Source of the DNA: Paraglaciecola polaris LMG 21857
GTDB taxonomy: Bacteria > Pseudomonadota > Gammaproteobacteria > Enterobacterales > Alteromonadaceae
Assembly (NCBI RefSeq): GCF_000315055.1
Contig: NZ_BAER01000066.1
Span: 1-41,555, forward strand
Length of the DNA stretch: 41,555 nucleotides
Direction of reading: 5' to 3'
The notes beneath the pieces were generated by a model. The model ran no database searches, was not told the origin of the DNA, and was given only the letters and a program-made list of their open reading frames with translations. Made by a program: the position numbers and the translations under genes. Below, in pieces: positions 1 through 8,364 of this stretch. Numbering within the stretch: the first letter of the stretch is position 1; each line of letters begins with the position of its first letter.

Positions 1-1
1 A

Positions 2-544
2 GTTGATGTTAATCAATTGGTTTATCCTGAATCGATTACCCAAGACAGCTTAGTATATTCATTGATGCTAAAAACACCGTCTGAATTGGCAAGGTTAACG
101 CAGTCTGTAGCTAAGCTTGGCTATAACATTCATCAGGAAGTGCCGCTATTTAGCAATAATCATTCTTTCACTCATGGATCAATTGGACTCTTTTTAATAC
201 CGGATAATATCGACATTGCGGCATTTCAGGCACAGCAAAGCGTCATCGGACGTTACTACAGTAAGCAATGTGCAGTTGACACACAACTGACTTTGTCACC
301 GGATAAAAGCTACTCACTTATAAACGCAGACGGGCAGGGGCTGATTTCAGGTTTTTGGACCGTGACGCAATACCCTTATATTCAATTGAGCGGACCCAAA
401 AAGCATCCTTGGGTTGCCCCCTACGAAGTCGAAGTGCGAGAGGAGGTAGAGTATTCCGTTCCTGTCGTCAACATCTACTTGATGCCACTAAGTGATTATA
501 AGCGCTTTAACCAGTGTCAATTTTACAAAGGCACAGTGCGCTAA
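2..544 (+). CDS. hypothetical protein, 5' end cut by window edge
   Basis: The frame is open from the first bases of the window to the TAA at 542-544, so the true start probably lies upstream; a TTG at 17 is the only start-like codon near the edge. About 180 residues are visible. I do not recognise the family. The visible part is soluble-looking, with alternating hydrophobic and polar residues suggesting beta structure, no obvious membrane segment, and Tyr-, Pro- and Val-rich stretches toward the C-terminus (PYIQLSGPKKHPWVAPYEVE). It runs in the same direction as trmJ but is separated from it by about 160 bp that hold hairpins and a likely promoter, so it is probably a separate transcription unit. 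That it is a real gene is fairly likely from length and codon use; its function is unknown. Confidence 0.6.
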   Translation, partial: VDVNQLVYPESITQDSLVYSLMLKTPSELARLTQSVAKLGYNIHQEVPLFSNNHSFTHGSIGLFLIPDNIDIAAFQAQQSVIGRYYSKQCAVDTQLTLSPDKSYSLINADGQGLISGFWTVTQYPYIQLSGPKKHPWVAPYEVEVREEVEYSVPVVNIYLMPLSDYKRFNQCQFYKGTVR

Positions 545-545
545 T

Positions 546-576
546 CCCGTGTATTAAACGGGGCTAATTGCCCGTT
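546..576 (+). other. mutually exclusive hairpins downstream of the first gene
   Basis: The pentamers CCCGT (546-550), ACGGG (558-562) and CCCGT (571-575) let the middle segment pair with either flank, with loops of 7 and 8 nt. No T-run follows, so this is at best a weak or Rho-assisted terminator or an RNA end structure for the first gene. Confidence 0.4.
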
Positions 577-655
577 CAAATCTATCTACTTCAACTTATC
601 ATATTCAAAGTGTTTTTCTGCGTCCCTTGCCTGCGCTACCGTTGACGGCAAAATG

Positions 656-664
656 TGCTATTAT
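656..664 (+). promoter_or_regulatory. possible extended -10 promoter for trmJ
   Basis: TGC followed by TATTAT (659-664) fits an extended -10 element about 40 bp upstream of the trmJ start. A TTGACG at 642-647 is only 11 bp from the -10 and so cannot be its -35. An extended -10 promoter does not strictly need a -35, but this is a weak call. Confidence 0.35.
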
Positions 665-705
665 GCGCGCCCTAAAATCCCCATAAATTTCAGATAATCT
701 CTTGT

Positions 706-1428
706 ATGCTAGAAAATATTAAAATCGTGTTGGTTAACACGTCTCATACCGGCAATATTGGCTCAACGGCGCGAGCTATGAAGACTATGGGGCTCAGTCA
801 ATTGATATTGGTTGATCCGATAACTCCACCTGATGGGAAATCCAGTGCCCTTGCTGCCGGTGCTGGGGATGTATTGGCCAACGCTAAAATTGTTTCTAGC
901 GTGGCCGAAGCCGTCGCTGATTGTGGTTTAGTGGTGGGAACTAGCGCACGCTCGCGCACCTTATCTTGGCCTATGTTAGAGCCTCGTGAATGTGGAGAAA
1001 AATTGGTAGCCGAAGTGCCAAATTACCCCGTTGCGTTAGTGTTTGGCCGGGAGAATAATGGCTTAAGTAATGAGGAGTTACAGCAGTGTCATTTCCATGT
1101 GTGTATTCCCGCAAATCCTGAGTACAGCTCATTAAACTTAGCGGCTGCAGTACAAACGTTATGTTATGAAATTCGTATGGCGTATTTGGGACTAACTCGT
1201 CAGGAGCAATCGCAGGGCGAGTATCCTTTAGCGAAAGATCTTGAAGGCTTTTATAGCCATTTGGAACAAACCCTTTATAAAACGAATTTCATCATTCCCC
1301 AACATCCGGGTATGGTCATGAGCAAATTACGTCGTCTGTTCAATCGAGCGCGCCCGGAAACACAAGAGCTGAATATACTACGCGGGATTTTGGCTTCCAT
1401 TGAAAAGACCAGCAAAGACACTAAATAA
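706..1428 (+). CDS. trmJ: tRNA (cytidine/uridine-32-2'-O-)-methyltransferase TrmJ
   Basis: TrmJ transfers a methyl group from S-adenosylmethionine to the 2'-O of nucleotide 32 in the anticodon loop of several tRNAs. The 240-residue protein is close to the E. coli length of about 246. The N-terminal SPOUT signature [16 protein letters not shown] begins at residue 11, and the knotted cofactor region [13 protein letters not shown] begins at residue 113, followed by [10 protein letters not shown]. The C-terminal approximately 80 residues form the family's dimer and RNA-binding extension. It starts at ATG 706 and ends 2 bp before cysE, so the two are probably cotranscribed. In many gammaproteobacteria trmJ sits directly upstream of the isc operon, as here. 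Confidence 0.93.
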   Translation: MLENIKIVLVNTSHTGNIGSTARAMKTMGLSQLILVDPITPPDGKSSALAAGAGDVLANAKIVSSVAEAVADCGLVVGTSARSRTLSWPMLEPRECGEKLVAEVPNYPVALVFGRENNGLSNEELQQCHFHVCIPANPEYSSLNLAAAVQTLCYEIRMAYLGLTRQEQSQGEYPLAKDLEGFYSHLEQTLYKTNFIIPQHPGMVMSKLRRLFNRARPETQELNILRGILASIEKTSKDTK

Positions 1429-1430
1429 TT

Positions 1431-2234
1431 ATGTTTGAGCGTATTAAAGAAGATATTGAAAGCGTATTTCATCGCGACCCAGCTGCACGTAATCGCTTTG
1501 AGATCATGACCAACTATCCAGGTCTGCACGCTATTTGGATACATCGTTTGAGCCATCGCTTGTGGAATGCGAATTGGAAATGGCTTGCTCGTAGTTTATC
1601 GACCTTTTCTCGCTGGGCGACCGGTGTAGAGATCCATCCCGGTGCAAAACTAGGACGTCGCTTTTTTATCGACCATGGCATGGGTGTGGTCATCGGTGAA
1701 ACAGCCGAGATAGGTGACAATGTCACGCTTTATCACGGTGTGACCTTAGGTGGTACATCTTGGACTCCAGGTAAGCGCCATCCAACCTTAAAAGATAATG
1801 TGGTTATCGGTGCGGGGGCGAAAATTCTAGGTCCTATTACCATGCATCAAGGCGTCAAAGTCGGATCGAATTCTGTTGTGGTCAAAGACGCACCAGCAGG
1901 GGCTACAGTGGTAGGTATCCCCGGACGCATTGTTATGCCAGTGGCTAAGACCGAAGAAAACGGCCATCGAGCGAAAATAGCGCGTAGATATGGTTTTGAC
2001 GCTTATGCGATTTCAAGTGAAAACCCTGACCCAGTGGCAAATGCCATTGGGCTCATGCTGGACCATGTACACCTTATTGACACTAAAGTTGAAGAAATGT
2101 GCAAAGAGATCAATAACATGGGCGGAAGTGTTTGTGGTAAATCTTTACCAACCCTTGAAATTGATAGTTTTGATGAGCATTTAACAACTGCTGAAAAAGA
2201 GTCTGCTAAGGCCTCATTCGACCCGCAAATTTGA
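1431..2234 (+). CDS. cysE: serine O-acetyltransferase, isc-linked form
   Basis: The enzyme converts L-serine and acetyl-CoA to O-acetylserine, the precursor of cysteine, in the cytoplasm. The 267-residue protein lacks the long N-terminal domain of E. coli CysE. Its left-handed beta-helix (about residues 64-168) carries the usual active-site features: [18 protein letters not shown] starts at D81-H82, followed by H102 in YHGVTLGGT. After the helix is an extension of about 95 residues ([19 protein letters not shown], Cys near 197 and 212) that I associate with the SAT encoded beside isc genes in Azotobacter and Pseudomonas. The position just upstream of iscR suggests it supplies cysteine for IscS. 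No terminator is visible between its stop and the IscR boxes. Confidence 0.9.
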   Translation: MFERIKEDIESVFHRDPAARNRFEIMTNYPGLHAIWIHRLSHRLWNANWKWLARSLSTFSRWATGVEIHPGAKLGRRFFIDHGMGVVIGETAEIGDNVTLYHGVTLGGTSWTPGKRHPTLKDNVVIGAGAKILGPITMHQGVKVGSNSVVVKDAPAGATVVGIPGRIVMPVAKTEENGHRAKIARRYGFDAYAISSENPDPVANAIGLMLDHVHLIDTKVEEMCKEINNMGGSVCGKSLPTLEIDSFDEHLTTAEKESAKASFDPQI

Positions 2235-2272
2235 TGTTTATCGGCTGAACAGTGAATTTGTATCAAGGTGTA

Positions 2273-2347
2273 ATACTTGACTAAAACAGTAGGATAAATA
2301 CTTGACTAAAATAGTAGGATAAATACTTGACTAAAATAGTCGGGTTT
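2273..2347 (+). promoter_or_regulatory. three tandem 25-bp IscR type 1 boxes
   Basis: Three copies with an exact 25-bp period begin at 2273, 2298 and 2323. Each opens with ATACTTGACTAAAA, and copies 1 and 2 differ by one base. Copy 3 continues TAGTCGGGTTT and matches the published IscR type 1 consensus (ATASYYGACT-RWWWY-AGTCRRSTAT) at 24 of 25 positions by my count. Copies 1 and 2 match at about 22, with weaker right half-sites. Type 1 sites bind [2Fe-2S]-IscR. The location immediately before iscR makes autorepression very likely. Confidence 0.88.
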
Positions 2348-2355
2348 GGGACAAT
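2327..2355 (+). promoter_or_regulatory. predicted isc operon promoter
   Basis: TTGACT (2327-2332) inside the third IscR box acts as a -35 element, followed after 17 bp by GACAAT (2350-2355) as -10. Transcription would start near 2362, about 23 bases before iscR. Bound IscR would cover the -35, which fits repression when Fe-S clusters are plentiful. Confidence 0.6.
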
Positions 2356-2384
2356 AGCTACAAGTTTTTAGCTAGGTGTTCAGT

Positions 2385-2870
2385 ATGAAATTAACTTCTA
2401 AAGGTCGTTACGCTGTTACAGCAATGTTGGATGTAGCTTTACATTCACAGCGCGGTCCCGTGTCGTTAGCAGATATATCTGAACGCCAAGAAATATCGTT
2501 ATCTTATTTAGAGCAACTTTTTTCACGTTTGCGTCGAGAGAAATTAGTGGATAGTGTCCGTGGCCCAGGTGGCGGATACAAGCTTGGACGTGAGCCGGGC
2601 GATATTCCTATCGGTGAAGTCATACGAGCGGTAGATGAGTCTGTGGATGCGACTCGTTGTCAAGGACAGTCCGATTGCCAAGGTGGTGAGCGTTGTTTGA
2701 CACACAGTTTGTGGCAAGATTTGAGTGAGCGTATCAGCCTTTTTCTTAACGGTATCACCCTTGGTGAACTCATGGCACAACATGACGTGAAAATAGTGGC
2801 AGACAGACAAGATAAAACGAAACATCTTAATTATATTGCCAGCAACGAAATTGAAGTGAGCTTGCAGTAA
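2385..2870 (+). CDS. iscR: Fe-S cluster sensing Rrf2-family regulator IscR
   Basis: IscR carries a [2Fe-2S] cluster and represses the isc operon when clusters are plentiful; the apo form acts at type 2 sites. I chose ATG 2385 because it gives the canonical start [19 protein letters not shown] and has AGGTG 6 bases upstream; a GTG at 2376 would overlap that site. The winged helix spans about residues 1-70 with the recognition region [13 protein letters not shown]. The ligands C92, C98 and C104, with H107, sit at the same numbers as in E. coli IscR. The protein has 161 residues. It is the first gene of the isc operon, 16 bp before iscS, and is preceded by three IscR boxes. Confidence 0.96.
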   Translation: MKLTSKGRYAVTAMLDVALHSQRGPVSLADISERQEISLSYLEQLFSRLRREKLVDSVRGPGGGYKLGREPGDIPIGEVIRAVDESVDATRCQGQSDCQGGERCLTHSLWQDLSERISLFLNGITLGELMAQHDVKIVADRQDKTKHLNYIASNEIEVSLQ

Positions 2871-2886
2871 ATAAGCGGAGTAGACA

Positions 2887-4110
2887 ATGAGCGACATCAA
2901 ATTACCAATTTATTTAGATTATTCGTCAACCACCCCGGTTGACCCTCGCGTTGCTGCCAAAATGGCAGAATGTTTAACCAACGAAGGCAACTTTGGTAAT
3001 CCTGCGTCTCGTTCACACCGTTTCGGCTGGGTAGCAGAAGAAGCTGTTGACGTAGCACGTAATCAAATCGCTGATTTGATCAACGCTGATCCACGTGAAA
3101 TTGTTTTTACCTCAGGTGCGACTGAATCAAATAACTTGGCGATAAAAGGTGCAGCGCATTTTTATGGTAAAAAAGGTAAACACCTTATTACCGTGAAAAC
3201 TGAACATAAAGCGGTGCTCGATACTTGCCGTCAATTAGAGCGTGAAGGGTTTGAAGTAACCTATTTAGACCCTGAGCCTAATGGTTTAGTGGATATTGAA
3301 AAATTCACTGCGGCCATTCGCCCTGACACTATTCTTGCCACTGTTATGCATGTGAATAATGAAATTGGCGTGATCCAAGACATTGCTGCATTAGGCGAAG
3401 TCTGCCGAGAACGCAAAGTATTGTTCCATGTTGACGCTGCGCAAAGTACTGGCAAAGTGGCCATTGATTTACAAAACCTGAAAGTCGATATGATGTCGTT
3501 TTCTGCGCATAAATCATACGGTCCAAAAGGTATAGGTGCCCTTTACGTCAGCCGTAAGCCTCGGGTACGTTTAGAAGCACAAATGCACGGTGGCGGTCAT
3601 GAACGTGGTATGCGTTCAGGCACGATGGCGACGCATCAAATCGTCGGTATGGGTGAAGCGTTCCACTTGGCTAAAGTGGAAATGGCCACTGAAAACGACC
3701 GCATTTTAATGTTACGTAATCGTTTGTGGGACGGTATTAAAGATATTGAAGCGGTTTATATCAATGGCGATATCGAACAACGTGTAGCGGCTAATCTGAA
3801 TGTTAGTTTTGCCTTCGTTGAAGGTGAGTCATTAATTATGGCGCTTAAAGACATGGCTGTATCGTCAGGCTCAGCTTGTACTTCTGCTAGTTTAGAGCCG
3901 TCTTATGTACTGCGAGCATTGGGTTTGAATGACGAACTTGCGCATAGCTCGATTCGCTTCACGATTGGCCGTTTTACCACTGAAGCTGAAATTGACCATG
4001 TTATTAGTGTTGTACGAAACGCGATTGATAAATTACGTGATATGTCTCCGTTGTGGGATATGTACAAAGAAGGTATCGATTTAAATACTGTTGAGTGGGC
4101 ACATCACTAA
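2887..4110 (+). CDS. iscS: cysteine desulfurase IscS
   Basis: IscS is a PLP-dependent homodimer that removes sulfur from L-cysteine, giving alanine and an enzyme-bound persulfide passed to IscU, TusA or ThiI. The 407-residue length matches E. coli (404). The PLP-binding lysine is K209 in [12 protein letters not shown]. The persulfide-bearing C331 lies in [28 protein letters not shown], and [10 protein letters not shown] around residues 181-190, are the usual cofactor-site segments. GGAG lies 6-9 bases before ATG 2887. It follows iscR by 16 bp and precedes iscU by a 62-bp gap holding a small hairpin. Confidence 0.97.
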   Translation: MSDIKLPIYLDYSSTTPVDPRVAAKMAECLTNEGNFGNPASRSHRFGWVAEEAVDVARNQIADLINADPREIVFTSGATESNNLAIKGAAHFYGKKGKHLITVKTEHKAVLDTCRQLEREGFEVTYLDPEPNGLVDIEKFTAAIRPDTILATVMHVNNEIGVIQDIAALGEVCRERKVLFHVDAAQSTGKVAIDLQNLKVDMMSFSAHKSYGPKGIGALYVSRKPRVRLEAQMHGGGHERGMRSGTMATHQIVGMGEAFHLAKVEMATENDRILMLRNRLWDGIKDIEAVYINGDIEQRVAANLNVSFAFVEGESLIMALKDMAVSSGSACTSASLEPSYVLRALGLNDELAHSSIRFTIGRFTTEAEIDHVISVVRNAIDKLRDMSPLWDMYKEGIDLNTVEWAHH

Positions 4111-4139
4111 GTATTTAAAGTAACAATAGAATTTACAGT

Positions 4140-4153
4140 AAGGCGAAAGCCTT
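4140..4153 (+). other. GNRA-type hairpin between iscS and iscU
   Basis: AAGGC and GCCTT enclose GAAA, a stable GNRA tetraloop, in the 62-bp iscS-iscU gap and just upstream of the iscU ribosome binding site (GAGG near 4161). It has no T-run. It may protect or define the 5' end of a processed iscUA transcript; that role is inference. Confidence 0.45.
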
Positions 4154-4172
4154 CACAAATGAGGTAACCATC

Positions 4173-4553
4173 ATGGCTTACAGCGAAAAAGTAATCGATC
4201 ACTATGAAAATCCACGTAACGTGGGCGGCTTTGACAAGAACGACCCTAGCATTGCAACCGGTATGGTTGGCGCACCAGCATGTGGTGACGTAATGAAGTT
4301 GCAATTGAAGATTGGTGCTAACGGCATTATCGAAGACGCGAAGTTCAAAACCTATGGTTGTGGTTCAGCAATTGCGTCGAGCTCATTAGTGACTGAGTGG
4401 GTTAAAGGTAAATCTATTGACGATGCAGTCAAAATTTCAAATACCGACATCGCTGAAGAGCTTGCTTTACCGCCGGTTAAGATCCACTGCTCTATTTTGG
4501 CTGAAGATGCCATTAAAGCTGCAGTAGCGGATTACAAAAAGAAAAATCAGTAA
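4173..4553 (+). CDS. iscU: Fe-S cluster scaffold protein IscU
   Basis: IscU is the scaffold on which IscS-derived sulfur and iron form [2Fe-2S] clusters before transfer by HscB/HscA. The 126 residues match the family length. Ligand residues C37, D39, C63, H105 and C106 are all present. LPPVK at 99-103 is the motif recognised by the HscA substrate-binding domain, and hscA lies in the same operon. GAGGTAACC precedes ATG 4173. The 5' gap to iscS carries a GNRA hairpin, while the gap to iscA is 24 bp. Confidence 0.97.
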   Translation: MAYSEKVIDHYENPRNVGGFDKNDPSIATGMVGAPACGDVMKLQLKIGANGIIEDAKFKTYGCGSAIASSSLVTEWVKGKSIDDAVKISNTDIAEELALPPVKIHCSILAEDAIKAAVADYKKKNQ

Positions 4554-4577
4554 ACGTTTAAGAAAAAGGAGACCATT

Positions 4578-4901
4578 GTGGGGATTAAAATTTCTGAGGC
4601 TGCGGCACAACGAGCATCTAGCTTTCTGCAAAACAGAGGCTCGGGGCTAGGCCTGCGCTTAGGAGTGAAAACCACAGGTTGCTCTGGCTTAGCGTATGTT
4701 TTGGAGTTTGTTGACGAGCTTAATGAGGATGATCATGTTTTCGAAGATAATGGCGTTAAAATCATTATCGATGGAAAAAGCTTGGTATACCTTGATGGCA
4801 CGGAATTAGATTTTGCCAAAGAAGGCTTAAATGAAGGATTCCAGTTTAACAATCCCAATGCAAACGGCGAGTGTGGTTGCGGCGAAAGTTTCAACGTATA
4901 G
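4578..4901 (+). CDS. iscA: A-type Fe-S cluster carrier IscA
   Basis: IscA binds iron or Fe-S clusters and delivers them, notably for [4Fe-4S] maturation. The 107 residues equal E. coli IscA. The three ligand cysteines are C35 (TTGCSGLAY) and C99 and C101 ([10 protein letters not shown]). The start is GTG 4578, supported by the AAAAAGGAGACC ribosome binding site and by the alignment with the E. coli N-terminus. It is followed within 7 bp by a 9-bp hairpin that may cut transcription before hscB. Confidence 0.96.
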   Translation: MGIKISEAAAQRASSFLQNRGSGLGLRLGVKTTGCSGLAYVLEFVDELNEDDHVFEDNGVKIIIDGKSLVYLDGTELDFAKEGLNEGFQFNNPNANGECGCGESFNV

Positions 4902-4907
4902 AGTTCT

Positions 4908-4936
4908 AAAGCAGGCGTAATAGCCTGCTTTATTTT
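4908..4936 (+). terminator. terminator-like hairpin inside the isc operon
   Basis: AAAGCAGGC (4908-4916) pairs perfectly with GCCTGCTTT (4923-4931) around a 6-nt loop and is followed by ATTTT. It lies between iscA and hscB, which are otherwise cotranscribed in this operon type. It could be an attenuator lowering hscBA-fdx relative to iscRSUA, or a full terminator if hscB has its own promoter in 4937-5023, which I cannot identify with confidence. Confidence 0.65.
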
Positions 4937-5023
4937 ACCCGTGCATCGCACTGGCGTATCACGATGTAAATCAGCCTCGCTATTTACTTATTCACAGGCC
5001 AAACCCAAAAGACGCTGACTGAT

Positions 5024-5551
5024 ATGAATTATTTCGCGCTATTCAATTTAACGCCTTCATTTGTCATTGATACCACAGCTTTAGCAGCGAGTTATCAACA
5101 ACTACAGAAACTTACTCATCCTGATAAATTTGCCACAGCCAGCGAGCGTGACAAACTCATTGCTTTGCAAAAAAACGCCCAAGTAAACGATGGCTATCAA
5201 GTGCTTAAAAGGCCTCTTAGTCGTGCCGAGCATATGCTCGAATTACGTGGAGTTGAATTGCAGCACGAGCAAAAAACCATGCAAGATGGCACTTTTTTGA
5301 TGCAGCAAATGGAATGGCGTGAGCAGCTTGATGATGCTCAGCATGCTGTTGACCCATTAATCGCATTAGAAGAGCTAGATGATGAGGTCGCCGGGAATAG
5401 TAAAGCCTTAATCGATGAGCTGGGTACCTTACTCGAGCAAACGAACGATGCGGCAAACGAAAGTGCGGCAAACCTTGTACGTAAACTTAAATTTTTATTT
5501 AAGTTACGTCACGAAATTGAACTCAAAGAAGACGCTCTAAGCGACTTTTGA
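5024..5551 (+). CDS. hscB: Fe-S cluster co-chaperone HscB
   Basis: HscB is a J-domain co-chaperone that delivers IscU to HscA and stimulates its ATPase. The 175-residue length fits the family (E. coli 171). The N-terminal J domain holds the invariant HPD at residues 32-34 (LTHPDKF). The C-terminal part (about 85-175) is a predicted helical bundle that binds IscU, with charged helices and [19 protein letters not shown] at the end. It is 22 bp upstream of hscA and behind the terminator-like hairpin that follows iscA. Confidence 0.95.
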   Translation: MNYFALFNLTPSFVIDTTALAASYQQLQKLTHPDKFATASERDKLIALQKNAQVNDGYQVLKRPLSRAEHMLELRGVELQHEQKTMQDGTFLMQQMEWREQLDDAQHAVDPLIALEELDDEVAGNSKALIDELGTLLEQTNDAANESAANLVRKLKFLFKLRHEIELKEDALSDF

Positions 5552-5573
5552 ACAAATTAAACGGTTTTTTATT

Positions 5574-7442
5574 ATGGCATTACTTCAAATTGCAGAACCT
5601 GGCCTAAGCGCTGCCCCTCATCAGCGAAAGCTCGCAGTGGGTATTGATTTAGGTACGACGAATTCCCTAGTGGCTACCGTACGTAGTGGCCAAGCTGAAA
5701 CATTAGGCGATGATAATAACCAACATCTTTTGCCTTCCGTGGTCAGTTATAAAGGCGGTAGTGTCATCGTTGGCGAGCAAGCTAAGCGTGATGCCAGTCT
5801 TGACCCGACAAATACCGTGGTATCGGTGAAGCGCTTTTTAGGGCGCAGCCTTAATGATATCCGTAGCAGTTATCCGAATTTACCTTATGATTTCGACGAG
5901 TTGAGTCCTAATTCTCCGTTGTTAAATGTCAATGGACGCCAGGTAAATCCGGTTCAAGTTTCAGCCGAAATTCTGACTGCTCTGCGTTTACGTGCCGAGC
6001 AAAGTCTAGGTGAAGAACTTAGTGGCGCCGTTGTGACTGTACCGGCTTATTTCGATGATGCTCAGCGCCAAGGCACTAAAGATGCAGCGCAATTAGCTGG
6101 GTTGAAAGTACTCCGTTTACTCAACGAACCAACTGCTGCGGCGATTGCTTATGGCCTAGACTCAGCTCAAGAAGGCGTGATTGCGGTTTATGATTTAGGT
6201 GGTGGTACCTTTGATATATCGATTTTACGCCTAAGCAAAGGGGTGTTTGAAGTATTGGCCACGGGCGGTGACTCTGCTTTAGGGGGCGACGACTTTGATC
6301 TCGCTATAGTGAGCTATTTCCGCGAGCAACTTTCCCTTGAAGGTACTTTATCAAAACGCTTACACCGCGTGTTGTTAGACAAAGCCAAATTTGCCAAAGA
6401 AACGCTTAGTGATGTTTCTTCAGCAAGCATTACGTTTCTAGATGACGAGCAACAAACAAGAGAGCTTTCAATTACCCGCGCAGCTTTCGAAGGATTAATT
6501 GCTGCTCTGGTTAAAAATACATTACGTGCATGCCGTCGTGCTCTAAAAGATGCTGAGCTCGATAAAGACGAAGTATTACAAGTGGTGATGGTTGGAGGAT
6601 CGACCCGAGTCCCCTATGTACGCGAACAAGTGGGGGGCTTTTTTGACCGTGAACCCTTAACCTCAATTGATCCAGATAAAGTTGTGGCTATTGGCGCATC
6701 GATACAAGCAGATATCCTAGTCGGCAATAAACCGGATGGTGAGATGCTGTTATTGGACGTACTGCCTTTATCCTTGGGGATTGAAACCATGGGGGGATTG
6801 GTAGAAAAGATTATTCATCGTAATACCACTATACCTGTCGCCAAAGCACAGGAGTTTACCACCTTCAAAGATGGGCAAACGGCCATGATGGTGCATGTAC
6901 TGCAGGGTGAACGTGAATTAGTTGATGATTGCCGATCACTGGCTAAATTTACCCTACATGGCATACCGCCTATGGCCGCGGGTGCCGCACATATACGGGT
7001 AACCTTTCAAGTTGATGCTGACGGTTTACTGAATGTTATGGCCATGGAAAAGTCCAGTGGTGTGCAAGCAGAAATTCAAGTCAAGCCATCTTATGGGCTT
7101 GATGAAACACAAATTAGCGACATGCTCAAAGCGTCCATGCAAAATGCCACGGGTGATATGCAAGCGCGAATGTTAAAAGAACAGCAAGTCGAAGCCGCTC
7201 GTGTTCATGAAGCGCTACAGGCAGCATTACGCGCTGATGGCGAAGTGCTCTTGAGTGCAAGCGAGATCGACGTTATTCAAGCTAGCCTGCAGGTGCTAAA
7301 CGCAGCAGGAAAGAATGATGATATCGACGACATTAAACAAGCTATTGCTGCCGCTGATGCCGCTAGCCAGATATTCGCAGAGAAACGTATGGATCACTCG
7401 ATCAAAAAGGCGTTAGCCGGACATACGGTTGACAGTATTTAA
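5574..7442 (+). CDS. hscA: Hsp70-type chaperone HscA
   Basis: HscA is the specialised Hsp70 that binds the LPPVK motif of IscU and uses ATP to drive cluster release to target proteins. The 622 residues match E. coli HscA (616). The nucleotide-binding domain (about 20-385) has the phosphate-1 motif [10 protein letters not shown] at 23-32, then [25 protein letters not shown] and [15 protein letters not shown]. The substrate-binding domain starts near [17 protein letters not shown] and is followed by a helical lid. It has a short N-terminal extension before the ATPase domain, as in other HscA. fdx follows 42 bp downstream. Confidence 0.96.
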   Translation: MALLQIAEPGLSAAPHQRKLAVGIDLGTTNSLVATVRSGQAETLGDDNNQHLLPSVVSYKGGSVIVGEQAKRDASLDPTNTVVSVKRFLGRSLNDIRSSYPNLPYDFDELSPNSPLLNVNGRQVNPVQVSAEILTALRLRAEQSLGEELSGAVVTVPAYFDDAQRQGTKDAAQLAGLKVLRLLNEPTAAAIAYGLDSAQEGVIAVYDLGGGTFDISILRLSKGVFEVLATGGDSALGGDDFDLAIVSYFREQLSLEGTLSKRLHRVLLDKAKFAKETLSDVSSASITFLDDEQQTRELSITRAAFEGLIAALVKNTLRACRRALKDAELDKDEVLQVVMVGGSTRVPYVREQVGGFFDREPLTSIDPDKVVAIGASIQADILVGNKPDGEMLLLDVLPLSLGIETMGGLVEKIIHRNTTIPVAKAQEFTTFKDGQTAMMVHVLQGERELVDDCRSLAKFTLHGIPPMAAGAAHIRVTFQVDADGLLNVMAMEKSSGVQAEIQVKPSYGLDETQISDMLKASMQNATGDMQARMLKEQQVEAARVHEALQAALRADGEVLLSASEIDVIQASLQVLNAAGKNDDIDDIKQAIAAADAASQIFAEKRMDHSIKKALAGHTVDSI

Positions 7443-7484
7443 TTTGCGTCAGAATATAATTTTTCGATTTAAAGGAAACTAAAT

Positions 7485-7823
7485 ATGCCACAAGTGATTT
7501 TTTTACCCCATGCTGAGCTTTGTCCTGACGGAGCCGTTTTAGAAGCACCAAGTGGTACTACCGTACTTGATGTAGCACTAAAAAATGGGATCGGTATTGA
7601 ACATGCCTGCGAGAAGTCTTGTGCGTGTACGACTTGTCATATAATTGTACGAGAAGGCATGGATTCACTTGATGAAAGCGATGAGCTTGAAGATGATATG
7701 CTAGACAAGGCGTGGGGCTTAGAGCCTGATTCACGTTTAGGTTGCCAAGCGGTCATAAAAGATGAAGATTTGGTCGTTGAGATACCGCGCTACACAGTCA
7801 ACCAAGTGAGCGAAGGCCACTAA
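7485..7823 (+). CDS. fdx: isc-type [2Fe-2S] ferredoxin
   Basis: This ferredoxin supplies electrons for Fe-S cluster assembly on IscU. The 112 residues match E. coli Fdx. Cluster ligands C42, C48, C51 and C87 give the C-x5-C-x2-C-x35-C pattern, and the extra C46 typical of Isc ferredoxins is also present (ACEKSCACTTC). AAAGGAA lies upstream of ATG 7485. It is the last gene of the operon; a strong terminator follows within 30 bp, and no iscX is found downstream. Confidence 0.96.
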   Translation: MPQVIFLPHAELCPDGAVLEAPSGTTVLDVALKNGIGIEHACEKSCACTTCHIIVREGMDSLDESDELEDDMLDKAWGLEPDSRLGCQAVIKDEDLVVEIPRYTVNQVSEGH

Positions 7824-7850
7824 GACTAAGTGAAGCAAAAAGGATTTAAT

Positions 7851-7876
7851 AAAAACCAGCTGCGGCTGGTTTTTTT
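7851..7876 (+). terminator. Rho-independent terminator after fdx
   Basis: AAAAACCAGC and GCTGGTTTTT pair around a TGCG loop and run into seven Ts (7870-7876). It ends the isc operon and separates it from yebG. Confidence 0.92.
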
Positions 7877-7912
7877 ATGCGCCTAATAGTAGTTGTTACT
7901 TGCCGGCAATAA

Positions 7913-7932
7913 GACTGTACATAAAAACAGTT
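7913..7932 (+). promoter_or_regulatory. LexA (SOS) box upstream of yebG
   Basis: ACTGT (7914-7918), a spacer ending in AAAA, and ACAGT (7927-7931) form a CTGT-N8-ACAG palindrome very close to the gammaproteobacterial LexA consensus. It lies 44 bp before the yebG ATG and overlaps where a -35 would sit, so LexA should block transcription until DNA damage. Confidence 0.88.
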
Positions 7933-7936
7933 GTTG

Positions 7937-7945
7937 TGCTATATT
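7937..7945 (+). promoter_or_regulatory. extended -10 of the yebG promoter
   Basis: TGC followed by TATATT (7940-7945) fits an extended -10 element; the LexA box ends 5 bp upstream. No good -35 is present. Confidence 0.5.
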
Positions 7946-7975
7946 TTGTACAGATACGCAATTGAGGATACAAAT

Positions 7976-8266
7976 ATGGCCATTATTACTAGATACGTCG
8001 TTGAGCATAAAGGGGTTGAAAAGTTTGTGACCGCAGATAAAAAAGAAGCCGACAAGTACGACAAGATGTTAGAGGTAGCGGATAACTTAGCGGAATATAT
8101 CGAAGCTAAGGGCATGAAGTTTGAACCTAACGTATTAGAAGATTTGGCCATCATGCTGTCTAAAAACAAAGATGCCCTTGGCAAGTTATTTAAAGGTACT
8201 GAAGCCAAATCAGTGTTGTCTGACGAAAAAGCAGATGTGGTTGCACTAGGTAAAAAGAAAGCCTAA
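7976..8266 (+). CDS. yebG: DNA damage-inducible YebG family protein
   Basis: YebG is a small LexA-controlled protein of unknown biochemical role. The start at ATG 7976 gives MAIITRYVVEHKGVEKFVTADKKEADKYDKML, which aligns with E. coli YebG (KYVV, KKEADAYDKMLD), and total length is 96 residues as in E. coli. The frame is open further upstream, but those codons overlap the promoter, and GAGGA lies just upstream of this ATG. It is flanked by a LexA box and a downstream terminator, so it is a single-gene SOS unit between isc and the convergent acyltransferase gene. Confidence 0.9.
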   Translation: MAIITRYVVEHKGVEKFVTADKKEADKYDKMLEVADNLAEYIEAKGMKFEPNVLEDLAIMLSKNKDALGKLFKGTEAKSVLSDEKADVVALGKKKA

Positions 8267-8292
8267 CACTGAAGTGTCAAACTCATACTGTA

Positions 8293-8319
8293 AAAAGGCG
8301 ACCTGTTAAGTCGCCTTTT
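8293..8319. terminator. bidirectional terminator between yebG and the acyltransferase gene
   Basis: AAAAGGCGAC and GTCGCCTTTT form a perfect 10-bp stem with a 7-nt loop; A and T tracts on the two sides give a T-run in both directions. It serves yebG on the plus strand and the convergent gene ending at 8365 on the minus strand. Confidence 0.88.
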
Positions 8320-8364
8320 AGCGTTTGACGCTGCTCTTACTAAACGGTTGTCGCTCTTTAGTCA

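Noticed and set aside
642-664. TTGACG and TATTAT as a -35/-10 pair for trmJ
   Set aside because: The spacing is 11 bp, too short for sigma-70; only the extended -10 was kept.
2273-2347. Tandem 25-bp repeats as a CRISPR array or microsatellite
   Set aside because: There are no unique spacers between copies, and the unit matches the IscR consensus at the expected place.
7824-7930. A hidden iscX after fdx
   Set aside because: The gap is too short for about 66 codons and is filled by the terminator and LexA box.
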